A stretch of 64,000 nt of DNA from Prototheca cutis (lineage: Eukaryota > Chlorophyta > Trebouxiophyceae > Chlorellales > Chlorellaceae). The notes below the pieces were generated by a model, which did not search any database, was not told where the DNA came from, and was given only the letters and a program-made list of their open reading frames with translations. Where the stretch lies: assembly GCA_002897115.2 (NCBI GenBank), contig BCIH01000001.1, positions 763,002 through 827,001 on the forward strand. The letters are read 5' to 3'. Of this stretch, positions 31,868 to 44,212 are shown piece by piece. Position numbers and translations under genes: made by a program. How positions within the stretch are numbered: position 1 is the first letter of the stretch; each line of letters opens with the position of its first letter.

Positions 31868-34392
31868 TTATGCATTCTTCTCTGCACCCTCACGCTCCCG
31901 CTGTTCCTGCCAGTGGTGCGGAGGAGATGCGGTGGCTGTTTGTCCGTGCATTGCGTTAGGGGCACGGCCCTCATCAACCCCAATCCNCCTGCCCCACCGC
32001 GCCTGCCCGACACCCAACACCACCCCCAGCGTCCGACCTGCCATGTTCTGAGGTCTGCCTGGCGCTGCGTGACCCAGCGCTGACAATTGTCACTGCGCAG
32101 AAATTCTTCGTAAAATTCGACCACCCTGGCTCGGCTGCCAAAGACGCGGGCCAGGGGTTCGGGCAGCGTCCCCCCCGGACTCTGCAGGCCATCCAGCACG
32201 GCCCCGGGGTCAAGGGGCGGCGGCGAGCTTTGTGGCGTGAGTGGGGACGTGCCGCCAGGGCTGCGACCGCCGCCGCCGCCAGACACGGCCCCCGGCGTGA
32301 TGTAGGGCAGCAGGGGCACCAGCAGCGCGCGTGTGAGCTCTTGGAAGTGGCGCCGGAGTAGGAGGGAGTTGTGCGCCGCGGCTCGAGCCGCCTTAGTCGG
32401 CGCGGTGACCAGGTTCGGCGGCGGGACGGCGGCTAGTGAGGAGAGAACATCGTGCTGCACTGCAGCACGTGTGGGGCTCCGGAGCCATGCGCCGTCGGAG
32501 GGTCCTCGACCACCCAGCAGTGCCGCCGCGGGTGAAGGCTTCGTGCCTACCCACCCCGCGACGCGACCCGCCAGTGCCGCGGCTGCGCCGACGGCGCGCT
32601 GCCGCAGGCGCGAGGGGGCCGCACCTGATGATGATGTCGTGGCATCTGCCGAAGCCAAACCTCCCCCAGTATTCGCCCTGGGATCAGACCAGCCGAGGCT
32701 GATGACGTTTGGCCAGTCCGGCAAGGCTTTGAGAAAATACAGGTTCGTTATGCCCACCAGACGTGGCAGCGACGCCCGGCTGGCAGTGTCTAATACTGGG
32801 TTGTCGATGCCCGAGACTGATGGCGTGCCGCTGGTGCCCTGGTCTCGGCCTGGAAGGGCACCTCTCCCTCCTGCGCCACCTGGTGCAATCATCTGCATAA
32901 AGGCTGGGTCTTGGATGGTCAGGTATGGCCTCGCATCGTTGGCATACGCCAGCGGTTCTGCCAGGATCAAAAGCGCTGCCACACCCTCGCTGCATGCACC
33001 TGCAGGCAGGTCGAGCGGCGGCACATTTCCAGTTTTTCAATCACAAACTCTGTCGATGATCCAAGTAAACAAATCTCTGTCCAACCAAGTTCCAGATCTC
33101 GGCCATCAGATTCCCGCCCAGACTTATGCACCCAACCCCCCACCCACACACATCCGCGCACGCACCGGGGGTGGGCCCTATCACGGCCAGGGGCTTGCCA
33201 AGAACCACCAGCTCCCACAGCGCCCAGAGGCGCTGCAGGACTGGGGAGAGCACGGTGAAGGTGTCCAGGCCGCTGTATGGCCCTGGTGTGAGCTGGAGGC
33301 CCTCCGTGAGCAAGCAAGCCGGTAGACCCATGCTCGGATCCAGGGTCGCATAGGCGGGCGCCCCGTCCAAAACCACGGGGTCGGGCAGCTGCACCGTGAC
33401 TTCCCGCCCGGCCAGCCACACGCGGCACTCACCGCTGCTGGCCGTCGAAGTCAACGGCAACGCCGCAGCACTTTCAAACACCTGCACATGTGGTTTGGAT
33501 GCGGTGTCGTTGTGGTCGGGCATGGGGGCGATGGCAGCGGTGCGAGGGATGCTGAACAGCGCAGTGTCAGGAGCACCCGCACCTGTTTCACATCCATCAT
33601 CGCCAAAAGAACAAACATGCTCGCTCCCAAGATTCCACCCAACAACGATGCCCCCATTGTCAGCAATAATCGGCCCCCGGAAGAAGAATGAAACCACAGC
33701 ACGGACCTCTTGGACGCCCAACTCTCCGTAGGACAGACAGAGGGGGCCCGCCTGGCACGCCAGCGGCATCCACAGTGCGTGCAGGGGCAGGGTGGAAAGC
33801 AGGACAACACTGCGCTGCTCTGCGCCACGGGGCAGCGCCTCGTCGACCCGCTGCCGGCAAAAGGTGTAGCCATGCAGCCGCGGCGGCGACCGGCCGGGCG
33901 TTGGAAAGCTGAAAAAGTAGCTCGAATCCCGGACCACAGTCGCAGCCTGCTGCGCTCGAGTAGTCGAATCCTGCACATTTGTTGCCGCAGAGTGTCTGTG
34001 CTCTGTGCCCCTACTTGCATGTGGCTGTGACGATCATGCCAGGGCAATGCAAAGGGCGCCGCGCGTGTGTATCAGAAGAAAACCCAGCAACGGAGGGGCC
34101 ATCTCCGCTGATCATTCACTCATGAAGCACAAAGCTCCAACAATAACCTCCCAGCAGTACGAAGAACGCGTTCTGCTCACAGGATGCATTTTGCAGTTCC
34201 GATCCCAGGTGGTTTGAGAATCCACGACCCACCCACCGACCACCCACCCACCGGCAGGGCGTGAAAGGCAACCCGGCGCTGCTCCTCCTCGGTCAGAGCA
34301 TTTGGGGGATAGAGAAACTCGACGATCTGGCCCTGATCCAGATCAAAGAGCACGGTGCATACCGCCGTGATGTGGCCCTGACTCCCCGCCAT
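31868..34392 (-). CDS. DENN domain protein, DENND6/FAM116 family
   Basis: Model exons 34392-34252, 33970-33707, 33481-33166, 32999-32038 and 31906-31868 give about 573 aa. Family blocks in order are VCTVLFDLDQGQIVEFLYPP + NALTEEEQRRVAFHALP, then YTFCRQRVDEALPRGAEQRS + VVLLSTLPLHALW. Next are LWALWELVVLGKPLAVIGP, PLAYANDARPYLTIQD and LVGITNLYFLKALPDWPNVI. These are the upstream DENN, core DENN and downstream elements of DENND6, a Rab14-type exchange factor in the endocytic recycling pathway (role known for animals, inferred here). A stretch corresponding to the 'WPPP' region between exons 2 and 3 is short, so a small exon may be missing. The last exon (EQREREGAEKNA) is the least certain. The N at 31987 is intronic. 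Confidence 0.83.
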
Positions 34393-34811
34393 GATGTGCT
34401 CTCCAGCGCCGAGCACAGGCCCCAGCCGGAGTCCCTGCTCACGGCTCCCGAGCCCCTGCTCACATGACCTCAGTCAAGGATCAATTATCAACCAATGTAC
34501 AGGTGCTGGAGCCCTGCATGCGAGCATGGGAGTGCCGAAATGTGATGGAGTCATGGCGACACGCATGCACCGATGCGCGATCGCCAACAACACGGATCAC
34601 GTGACCTCCCAAACTTGAAAGTAAACTTGACCGATCGTTCAAAAATCTTCTGTCGACGGCTGCATGATTTTGATTGACCCTCCTGACGTAGAACTGTGAC
34701 ATGGCATAGGAGTAATAGAAGCGAAATTGATTGCTGAGGAGCTCGCCAGCGGAGCGACTGCTCGCGGGACGCGCCGGGCTCCCCGAGGGGACGACCGTTG
34801 CCTCGCTGGGC
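34393..34811. promoter_or_regulatory. Divergent promoter region
   Basis: Between the DENND6-like start (-) and the CXC gene start (+). The CXC reading frame is open upstream of its ATG to ~34731, so part may be coding if another start exists. No specific motif assigned. Confidence 0.45.
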
Positions 34812-37800
34812 ATGGCGCAAGCAGGGTTGGAAGCGGCTCTGGACAGCGTGTGCACTCGCATTATGAGCTTGAAGGTAAGGGGACGGATTCCGTGCAGCGT
34901 ATTGAGATTGGCGAGTGGCCCTCAACGGTCGTTACGGGCGTGTCGTGGCAGCGTCGGAGGCAGTGCCTTCGGTTTGTTAACAAACCCGACGGATGGTGAC
35001 CGACCTCCACCGCACCCCTCGCTCCCCGCAGTCGACACTGTCTTCCAGCCTCGAAATCGATCCGTCGTGCTTGATCGCCCTCCAACGAGCCGCGTCCGAG
35101 CTGGAGACCATTGCATTGGGCCCACCAACAGCCGCCAGCCAGACACCCGGCCCACGTGGGGGTTCCTTCCCTGCACCCACGCCGCCTGCGAGTCAGGGCT
35201 CCCTTGAGGACGGCGACACCGTGGCCCTGCGTCCCGCCACCGTGCTTCCCCGGCAGCCCTCTGATCCCGGTGAGTCCCGGGCTGAGCGGGCGCCGGGCCT
35301 GTGGCTCAGTAAGATGTGGCGCGACTGTTTGATGATCGGACGAGATGGCGGTCATCGGAGAGAATTTTTGACGTCGCCGGGCATCCTTTCTGCGCGTGAC
35401 TTGTGCCACTCTGGACTGCTTCTTGACGCTCTCTCTGCATTCCCAACCCGTGTGATGCAGGAGCGGGCAAGCTCGTCAGAGTCCCGACTCGGCGGCGGAC
35501 TGGCGCTGCCGGCGCTGCTGCCGTTCCCAGCAGCTTCCAGACGGTGTGCAAGGGAATGGAGTACTTGGATTTTTTGGAATGATTGAGCATCTTTTTGCTG
35601 AATGGTTTTGAAGAGGCGTTTTGAGGAACAGAGTGCTTGGGAGCAGTGTCCTGGGTACGTTGCCGTGGCCAGGTGTCAAGCCAGGTGCAACAAGAAGCAG
35701 CACACGTATTCTCTACAAACAGAGCCGTTGACCTTTCATTTCCAGCCCCGACCTTCCTCGCAGGTGAGCTTGCCTGCGACACCTGTGCAGCAGCAATCAC
35801 GGCGCGACGATGCGCGGAGCGAGGAAGATGTCGCGGCCCTGACGCCGATGGCCATCGAAGCTCTGGTCTTCCTCGGCCGGGCCTCGGCCGGCGCAGCTTC
35901 CAACAGCTCGCACACCACCGCCGTTGAGGTTTGTGCTTTTGGGTTTATTCTATTTGGGTTTGGGCATCACCTGCTGACAAGTGCTTGTTAGGACAGGTCT
36001 GCACAGTGGAGGAGAGCGTGCTTTTTCGTTTCTGTATCTATTTGCACGTACACAATTGCGCATGTCCATGCTCGTCCTCCATAGGTGGACCAGAAGGCGA
36101 GAGTGACGACGACGGTTGCGGCACACTCGGCGGCGTTGGAGGCCGTGGCCGGTCTGATGGGCAGCCGGGGCGCGATCCCGGCGGCGGCAGCGGTGCCCAT
36201 CCGCCGTGTCGCGCCGCCCGCCCGTTCCCGGGGGAGCACTTCCTCGAGCGACGGCGGCGTGCCAAGTGGCACGTGGCCAGACACCCACTCTGCCATGGAG
36301 ATGCTGGTCCGGAGCGCGGGGACCAAGCGCTGCAGCTGCAAAAAGTCGCAGTGTCTGAAGCTCTACTGCGACTGTTTTGCGGCTGGCGGGTTTTGCGGGC
36401 CCGACTGCTTTTGTATGGGCTGCTCCAACTCGGAGCGGGCCGTGGACACGGTGCTGGATGCCCGGGCGGCCGTGCTTGCCAAGGATCCTGCAGCGTTTTC
36501 CAACAAGGTCCGTGTGTTTTTTGGGGGGTGTATGTAATTGGGAGGGGGGGTGCTGTGGGGGAGGATGTACAGAGATTGGAGTGTGGTCTTTGCTATCGCC
36601 AAATTTCGACCTTTGCCCGCCGTGGAACCACTCATCCAGGTGTTGCAAGGGGAGGGTCACCGCAAGGGCTGTCGGTGCAAGAAAAGCAAGTGTCGAAAAA
36701 AGTACTGCGAGTGCTTCAATGCTGGCGTGCCATGCAACCCGGCCAACTGCCAGTGCGACGGCTGCGAAAACTGGTGTGTGGGTTTTTTGTGTTTGTTGCT
36801 TTCCTTTGTGTGGGAGTGTGTTGGCAGCAGCATCTAGGGTTCTTGTTCCATGTTCACGAGCGCCTGTATTGATTGGCGTGCTAGCTGGAGAATGGCATTG
36901 CCCCATCCATTCCGTTGCCATGCACGGCACACAACCCTTGCAATCCCTTTCCCTTGTCCCTATTTCCACAACCACAGCGACCCTAATGGCCCGAGTGGCG
37001 ACGAGGACTTTGCGGAGGGCATGGACCCCTTCGGCATTCCTTCCCCCGCCGTACAGCTGTTCAAAACCGAGCCAGTGCCCGTCTTTGTGAGTTTCTTTTG
37101 GGGGGGGGGGGGGGGGGGGGGCTGTGTGTGTGTAAAACTGTGTGTGTGCGCATTGAAAAGGGCCCGGGCATGTATTACCAACGATGCTTGCAAGTCTCTC
37201 GATTTCCTCTCGTCATGGCTGGTCCCCCTGCACAAACAAACAACACGCTCCCTCTTCCCACAGGTCGGGCGTGTCATCGATCCCGTGCTGGCAGCACCCC
37301 GCGACAGCCCATTTGCGGCGGGTCTGCTGGCCGCAGCTGCTGCGTGCGCTGCTGCAGAGCAAGGGTCGGAGCCCACAGGCATGCCCGCTGCCGGTCGGGT
37401 CCATCTGGATTCGTCTGATGATGCGGCGCAGCTGGTTCGTGCCTGGGCCCAGGAAGCGCGGCCAGTATTGTCGTCCCTGGAAGGGCTCCAGGCAGCACAG
37501 CAGGCGACTGTGGCGACCGCTCCTGAGGTTGAGAGGGCGACTCTCGGGCGGCCTGGCAGTGCCGAGGCCAAGACGGCTGCCGGCAGCCCTGTCGCAGGCC
37601 TGCCCAGTCTGTGGGCAGGCACGGCGGACAAGAGCGGCAGCGCGGAATTCACCTGCGTCCCGGCGCCCAGCGAGGGCCGTGGGCCGTCGGTCGAGCCAGC
37701 GGTGGCAGGTGCCACTGCTGCCGCCGTTGAGCCTCGGTCGAGCTCTGAACTTGAGGACATTGACACGGCGACGTCCCCCGTGCTGCTTGTCCCCGATGAC

Positions 37801-38286
37801 GGCAGAATTTTGAGCTCTACCGGTTGTGCTGGCAGCGGGATGCCAGGTGCTTCCCCCGCCGCCACCGCTGCAGGGCTTGCCGTGAAGGGGGGCAACGGCG
37901 GCCTCGTGACGGCAGCGCCGCTGGGCAAGCGGCCCCGTCGGGCTGCCAGCCTGGGTGTGGCTGGCGCAGTCGCGGCGGTGCATGGCCAGGCCTGGATCCG
38001 GGAGGTTGACGAGGGCGTGGCTGGCGCCACCGCGCATGGGTCGGCGGCGGGGAACTCAGGCGGTGGCGTCGCCGCCGCTCAGGTGCCGCCTTCGCCGCCG
38101 CTCAAGCGCCGCGCGGCGCCGCGGGGACCCTTGTCCTCGACCGCGGCCGCCGACCAGCCCCCCCGTGCGAGGATTGCCGCGCGCATCGGCCTGCTCAAGA
38201 AGGAGCTGGGCGTTGGCGCCGCCGACTTTGACACTGGCGAAGCCGCCAGTGCCCTGTTCCAGCTCGCGGCTGCTGCCGGATTTTAA
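34812..38286 (+). CDS. TSO1/tesmin/LIN54-type CXC-domain protein, ~751 aa
   Basis: Exons 34812-34874, 35032-35269, 35461-35543, 35746-35928, 36085-36507, 36640-36773, 36978-37086 and 37264-38286. The acceptor of exon 4 could also be 35764. Two CXC repeats are complete. CXC1 is [20 protein letters not shown]...CFCMGC. CXC2 is [20 protein letters not shown]...CQCDGC. They are joined by an ~80-residue linker and preceded by a serine-rich region. CXC pairs bind zinc and the CHR DNA element; members include LIN54 of the DREAM cell-cycle repressor and plant TSO1/TCX. The ~340-residue C-terminus is Ala/Gly/Pro rich with basic stretches (RRAAPRGP) and no known domain. Intron 7 starts with a G22 run 13 nt after the donor. 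Confidence 0.9.
37100..37121 (+). repeat. G22 tract just after a 5' splice site
   Basis: Starts 13 nt downstream of the GTGAGT donor of CXC-gene intron 7, followed by a (TG)n stretch. Confidence 0.95.
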
Positions 38287-38845
38287 AGCAAACGGCGGGT
38301 GGGCCCGGCGAAGACAAACAGTCCTACCATCTCGTGACTGACATGCCGGGCTGGCACGCTACGATCCTCCCGTCGACTGTGGGAACACCGTCAGCTGGAG
38401 GGATCCCAAAAGGCGCACCATCCGACCGACCGACAGACCACCGTGTGACTTGATCCTTGTGACAGATGGTTGTGCGTTGGGAGGCGGCCGCTCGCTCAAT
38501 GTCAGGGGGCCTCACTTTCTTCCGACGGCATCTCCTGGCCCCCTCTTCGCCAAGCATAATACGGCTCCTGGAAACATCCTTTGTTGTTGACAGTCATTTG
38601 ATGTAATGAGAGGGTCAGTTCACCAGTCTTTCTGTAGTTTTTGGATGGGGGTTTAGTAAGCGCCAGATTGATGGGGTAGCCCCCGCCGAGGGCCTGCTCG
38701 CGCTTTCCTCCAGCGGCCAGCAACCAGAGGCCCTGTGGCCCTGCAGGTTGATGCAGATAAGAAGGCTCAATCTGGATTGCAGGTCACCCATTTTGCCGGC
38801 CCTCTTCCCCATTGTAGCGTAGTCAAACTCTCAAATCCATCCACA
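38287..38845. other. Intergenic, tandem plus-strand genes
   Basis: 3' region of the CXC gene and promoter of the acyl carrier protein gene. No other feature recognised. Confidence 0.6.
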
Positions 38846-39855
38846 ATGTCGATGTGCATGACCTCTTTCCGCTCTGTGAGCGCCCCCCGGGCCTCCATGC
38901 GCGCCCAGGTGTGGGTTCCCGAGGGCGCAGGGTTGGGACCGGGATGATCACGGTCGACAGGCAATCGCGGGGCCATAACCCTTTACCATCCGCGACAATG
39001 CGTTGGATGGACACGCTTTCCATTGGGTAGTGGTCGCATGGAGCTGGCCGTGGTTTGAACCCCCCCGGTCACCCCCGTCCCCTTATCCTGCAGGCTGCGC
39101 GCGTGTCCCGCCCCATGCGGGTGGCCCCGACCCTGCGCGCCCGCCGCCTGGTGTGCTTTGCCGCTGCGGTACGTGAAACATCTTGGGCGTGGTATGTCAA
39201 TCGCGAATGAGCGCGGGGGACGCTGGCGATCAGTCGGCACGCGCTGATCCATTGCCAGTTTCTGTCCAATACTGGGCCCATCCAAGGGCGCCTGCCCAGT
39301 CCAATCCATCCTTCCGAAAACCCCACCCTCACCGCACGCTCCCTTTTCCTTCCTTTTCACAGGACAAGGCCTCTGTCCTGAGCGACGTCCGCGCCATCAT
39401 CGCTGAGCAGCTGGGCACTGATGTCGAGAAGGTGGGTGGCCAGTTGCTGTCGCGGCGACGAGTGGGCTTTTGGCCATAATGGAGAGGGTGCCGGCGTGCG
39501 CTGATGTTTGACATTGCTGCACTATCATTGTGTCCTGGAGCAATCTGTAAAACGTCGGTTCCTGAAGCTCCACCTCCTCGTGCACGTATGAATCTTGATT
39601 CCTTTGCTTGCCGAACCACCCCCAGTCCCCCTGTTGCGACAGTATGTTTCCAAGGATATCTCCAAATATTCTTAAAATTGCCAGGTTGCGGCCGACGCCA
39701 AGTTCTCCGACCTGGGTGCCGACTCCCTGGACACCGTGGAGATCATGATGGCTCTGGAGGAGAAGTTTGAATTGCAGCTGGACGAGGAGGGTGCGGAGAA
39801 GATCTCCACCGTCCAGGAGGCCGCCGACCTGATCGCCGCCCAGATCGGCGCCTAA
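38846..39855 (+). CDS. ACP: Plastid acyl carrier protein
   Basis: Exons 38846-38908, 39094-39168, 39363-39431 and 39685-39855 give 125 aa. The first ~46 residues are a Ser/Arg/Ala-rich transit peptide ([20 protein letters not shown]...RLVCFAAA). The mature ACP runs [36 protein letters not shown] and [19 protein letters not shown]. The Ser of GADSLD is the 4'-phosphopantetheine attachment site. ACP carries the growing acyl chain in type II fatty-acid synthesis in the plastid stroma. Exon borders match the domain closely, each phase 0. The call is unambiguous. Confidence 0.96.
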
Positions 39856-40667
39856 GTGCGTTGATACTCGCTAGACGCAGGCCATGCACCCACCCCGCCG
39901 GCCGCGACGGCACCCTTGAAACAAGAGAATGCCCGAGTCTTTTCCCCCCGGCTGAAGCAGGCCGGTGAGGGTGTCCTGGCCGCCAGGGACCAAGCCCCTT
40001 TAAAACACTGCACGTGCCGCGTCTGTTCTGTTCTGCACACTGTGGCAAGACCTGAGTATCTTCCTGTGCACGTTGTGGAATTGATACAGTGGACAGAGCG
40101 ACATGGGTGGCCTGGGGACCACACGAGGTGGATGGTGTGGTGCCCTGGCCGATCATCCCCCTCAATCCCCCCGAAAGATTCAAGATTCGGGATTCAGGAC
40201 CGCACAATGGAAAATGTCCATGACAACGTCGATCGGCTTCATGATAGATCATTTGTGGCGGGATGAAGCGGGGATGCATGGGCATGATGGCAGCCCACCC
40301 AGAATGTCGAATGGGCATGAGATGCGACCTTGCGGAGCGAGTTCGGGATCGCTGCGTCCCAGACCTCGTTTCATGACCGCCTCTCTAGACGACGCTCAGA
40401 TGCCACCTGACGTCTAAATTGTCTATCCAATTATCATTTATTGCATTGTATTGTGTCGAGACACAGTGGGAGTCGGATACTGGGTCCCGCGGACTCCACG
40501 TGCCACGTCGAGCTTTCCTGTGGTTTCGGCCACGTACAGGAACCATGGACGCGTAGGGGCCCATGCCACCGCGTGGCAGCGGCAGGCATTTTAGGTCCCG
40601 CCGACAGGTTCCCAAACCATTTTTTACATTCCATCGAAATCTCCACGTAACTACACAGCGATAAACC
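39856..40667. other. Intergenic, 3' of ACP
   Basis: 812 bp without a supported coding frame. AT-richer than the coding regions near 40410-40450. Holds the promoter of the following secreted-protein gene. Confidence 0.6.
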
Positions 40668-41965
40668 ATGGGCAGGACGCACTTCCTTCTCCTGATCGGC
40701 CTGGCGGTCCTGGTTTGCGCGCAAGCCAGGTATGGATTCCGGTGGCAGCGGGGAGAATCGAATGGGGACCCGCACCCTGTCCCACTCTTGGAGCGACTCG
40801 CTTTCTGTGACAAGTCATGACAAGGCATTTACAGTGTTTGGGTGATCACAGCGCTGCTCCACGCCCTGTTTACGCCTCCCGCAGGAACACGGTGGATGGA
40901 GAGCCCCTCCGATGTGCGTGGGCGATGCTTGGATGTGCCGGGGACCCCAGGACCGCCATGCAGTATGTCATGCGCCTGCATTCCGTCTATAATGTATGCA
41001 TGTTATGACTCATGCCCTTTCCGACACCGAGCTGTGGCCCTGACCGGGTGTCCCCGATTTTCCCCCTTGGTTCCCCTTTTGCAGTGAGGCGGCTGCACGC
41101 CAGCGCCAGCCAGACATCGATCGGTGGAAGCAGCGCCTCTGCCGGGGCATCGGCCTGCTCGGGGGCCGGCTGTCCAGGTGGCGATTCCGCATCCACCACT
41201 GGATCCGCCAGCGGCCCGGGGTCCACCACCTCCGGCACCTCAACTGCCGGCGGCATGACCAACTCCTGCGCACAGGGCCCCGCCAACTCTGTGGAATGCA
41301 GCACCCAGGCCACTGCACGTAGGTTTGAGAGCTGTTGGTAATGCTTTGGACATGAGTTATGCTGCAGTTTGGGCCTGTTAGTGTACTTGGGATCCATTGC
41401 CAGGGGACTGGCATGTGTGTTTAGGGTTAGGCCCGGACATAGGCCGATGAGGGCATGGACTCCAGGCCCGCTCGGCTTCCACTTGCCGGGGCCGGCTGCC
41501 CCAATGCCATGCACCTCGTCCCCGGCACTTGCTCCATCTCAAATGTATCCACCACATTTCCCTGTTTTCTCACGGCAGAGCGTGCGTCCAACTGTACTGA
41601 CATCCCGCCAGACAACAACTTCACGTGCCAGCAGCAGGCCGTCGACTTCAAAAAGTGTGACGCCGATTTCATGTACCTCTACTCTTACTGCCTCAAGTCC
41701 TGCAACCGCTGTGGTGGTGAGACCGGGGGGGGATTTTGCTGCAGTGACATCGGGGAAGGACGACTGGGAAGACCATGCCCTGTTGCTGGCCTCATCCAGG
41801 ACTTCTCACCCCAATCTACATCTCACTGTTTATTCTCTGCCAGATGAGTGCACGGACGTGGCCCCCTCGGGCATGACGTGCTCGGTGGACCAATGCAACA
41901 GTGCCGAGGTCGTGGCCGGGCCCTACTGCCTGAAGACCTGCAGCCGCTGCAGCACCACTTACTAG
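40668..41965 (+). CDS. Secreted protein with two ShK-like Cys domains, ~209 aa
   Basis: Exons 40668-40729, 40885-40962, 41089-41318, 41579-41716 and 41844-41965. A clear signal peptide (MGRTHFLLLIGLAVLVCAQA) is followed by a short region, then a Ser/Thr/Gly-rich mucin-like linker. Two six-Cys modules follow: CTDIPPDNNFTC...CDADF...YCLKSCNRC and CTDVAPSGMTC...CNSAEV..YCLKTCSRC. The order C-x9-10-C-x-C-x-C-x3-C-x2-C is that of ShK-type (ShKT) domains, found widely in extracellular enzymes and matrix proteins. The domain name derives from an anemone peptide, but nothing here suggests toxicity. The function is unknown; wall or extracellular location is inferred. The exon 3 start uses the second AG of GCAGTGAG to keep the Ser-rich frame, so that border is less sure. 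Confidence 0.72.
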
Positions 41966-42514
41966 AAAGGCAGACGCAGGAGGGCGGCATGCGCTGCCAT
42001 GGAACCGTGCACACGCCTTTGCGTCCCCGGGGACTGGGCGCCCGGGGCCCAGAGTCGAATTGATTCAATACCCCTGTGTGTCCAAGCCCAGCTGCATGTG
42101 CCCTCGGAAACAGGTGCATGCATGAGATCTTGATCGCCTGGATCCGTTTGCATACTCATGTCGTGCCGTGTAAATCAGATTACAAGAAGAAGGAAGAAAG
42201 CTTTGCTGGCTAACTAAATGACATCGCGGGGGGGGGGGGGGCAGGGTGGCCATGACTTGGACGGTCCAAGAGCAAGTATGATTTTGTGGGCCGGGAATCT
42301 CGACAGCCCATGCGCGGCGAGACCGCGGTGAATCAAGCGGCGACCGCACAGCACCTCTTACCTATCACGACCAATACGGACTGGAAAGCCACATCTTTTT
42401 ACCTGCCTGCTCCATGGTGACGTTGTTGACAGACATGGCCCCTGCGTCTCGGTCGGGGTGACCCGGCCAACCGGCTCCCTCATCGCGTGAGCTTCACTGG
42501 CGCGCGACGACACC
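41966..42514. other. Intergenic with G14 tract
   Basis: Tandem plus-strand spacer. G14 at 42228-42241 and TGCATGCA at 42115-42122. No coding frame recognised. Confidence 0.65.
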
Positions 42515-44117
42515 ATGCACATGGCATTGAAAATGTTCAAAGAGACCGATTTTAACCTGCTTTACGGGGACAGGCGGCAGAATGGCCTTGTCGTTGCGGG
42601 GGCTGCCGCTGTGACGGGCGGGCTGGCCGCCCTGACGTGGCTGGCTTGGCACAGGAGGACTGTGGCACCCACACAGCCCCAGGAAGCACCGGCTGAGGCC
42701 GTGGATGACCCCATGGAGCAAGTACCGAACCAACTGGCCTGCGCGGGCAAGCTGACCAGGGCGGAGGAGGTGCAGGCTGTGTTCCTGGGAGAGCTCAAGG
42801 GAGAGCTCATGGCGGTGGAGCACGCCTTGCTGGCGGGCATGCTGCCGCCGTCTCTGCCAGATCTGGGCTTTTTGGTGACGCTGCAGGGGCTTCAAGTCCT
42901 GGATCTCGGGGGCAACGGGCTGCGTGAGCTTCCTTCCGACCTCTTCCCTGCTCTGCCCAAGCTGGAGGTGCTCAACCTGGCCGGCAACTGCCTGGCAGCG
43001 GTCCCGGAGGACGTCGGCACTCTGCGTGCGCTGCGGCGCCTAGGTCTCAAGGGCAACCGCCTGGCCTCGCTGCCTGCAGGCATCGGAGGCCTGGAGAGCT
43101 TGGAAGAGCTGTATCTCACGGACAACCGGCTGGAGACCCTGCCGCCCGAGATCGGACGCCTGCGGTCGCTGGTCAAGCTACAGGCGTCCTTTAACGCGCT
43201 GCACACGCTGCCCGAGGAATTGACACAGCTGCCACGTCTGGAGCTGCTGCGCGTGGCCTGCTGCAAGATCGAGGCGCTGCCAGGGGCTCTGGCTCGCATG
43301 CCGGGCCTTTGCTGGGTCAGCCTGGCAGGCAACCCTGTAGCAATGGCCGCCGAAGCAACCTCCGCTCGGCGCCGGCCGTCGCCGCCGGCAGTACCCTTTT
43401 CGGCGCTGACCCTGCACCACAGGCTGGGCGACGGCGCCAGTGGTGAGGTCTACGCGGCATCCTGGGGCGCGCCTGGCGCCCCCCGAGTCGCGGTCAAGCT
43501 GTTCAAGGGCGACGTGTCACCCGACGGCCGTGCAGCCGACGAAGAAAGTGTGGCGTGTGCACTGGCAGACCCTTGCCTCACCCGCGTCCTGGGGCGCGTG
43601 GAACGACCCCATGCTCTCGTTCTGGCTCTCGTGGAGGGCAAGCCCCTGGCCCTCAAGCCCGACCACACCGTGAGACCTGTTTTTCTTCTTGGAATGGGAG
43701 AGGTGTGTGTGTGTGGGTGGGTGGGTGGGTGGTGGTCAAGTGAACAGTCTGATCTCCTCCCTCCCCTTCTAAAAAAACACCACTTTTGAATTACACAGAG
43801 TCTGCTGCGGTGTCGGTGGCAGCCGGGGACACGGTATTGCCTGGCGGTACTGCTGCGCATCGCGCACGGTGTGGCAGCTGCACTGCAGCACATGCACTCG
43901 CTGGGCATCGCCCATGGCGACGTCTACGCTCACAACGTGCTTGCCAACACCACTGGAGACCCCGTCCTCGTCGACTATGGTATGGTTTGGGGGGGGGGGG
44001 GGGGGGGGGGGGGGCAAAAAACCCCCCCCCCCCCCCCCCCCCAAAAAAAAACACAATAAAAAACCCCCCGCGCGCGGCCTGTCTCCCCCCCCCCCCCCCC
44101 CGCCCCCCCCCCCCCCC

Positions 44118-44212
<95 letters not shown>

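Noticed and set aside
36960..38030. 356-codon minus-strand open frame
   Set aside because: Antisense to the last exon of the CXC gene, which joins in phase to the CXC repeats.
41579..41965. Reading the ShK-like domains as a toxin
   Set aside because: ShKT domains are common in non-toxic extracellular proteins. Nothing else here suggests toxicity.
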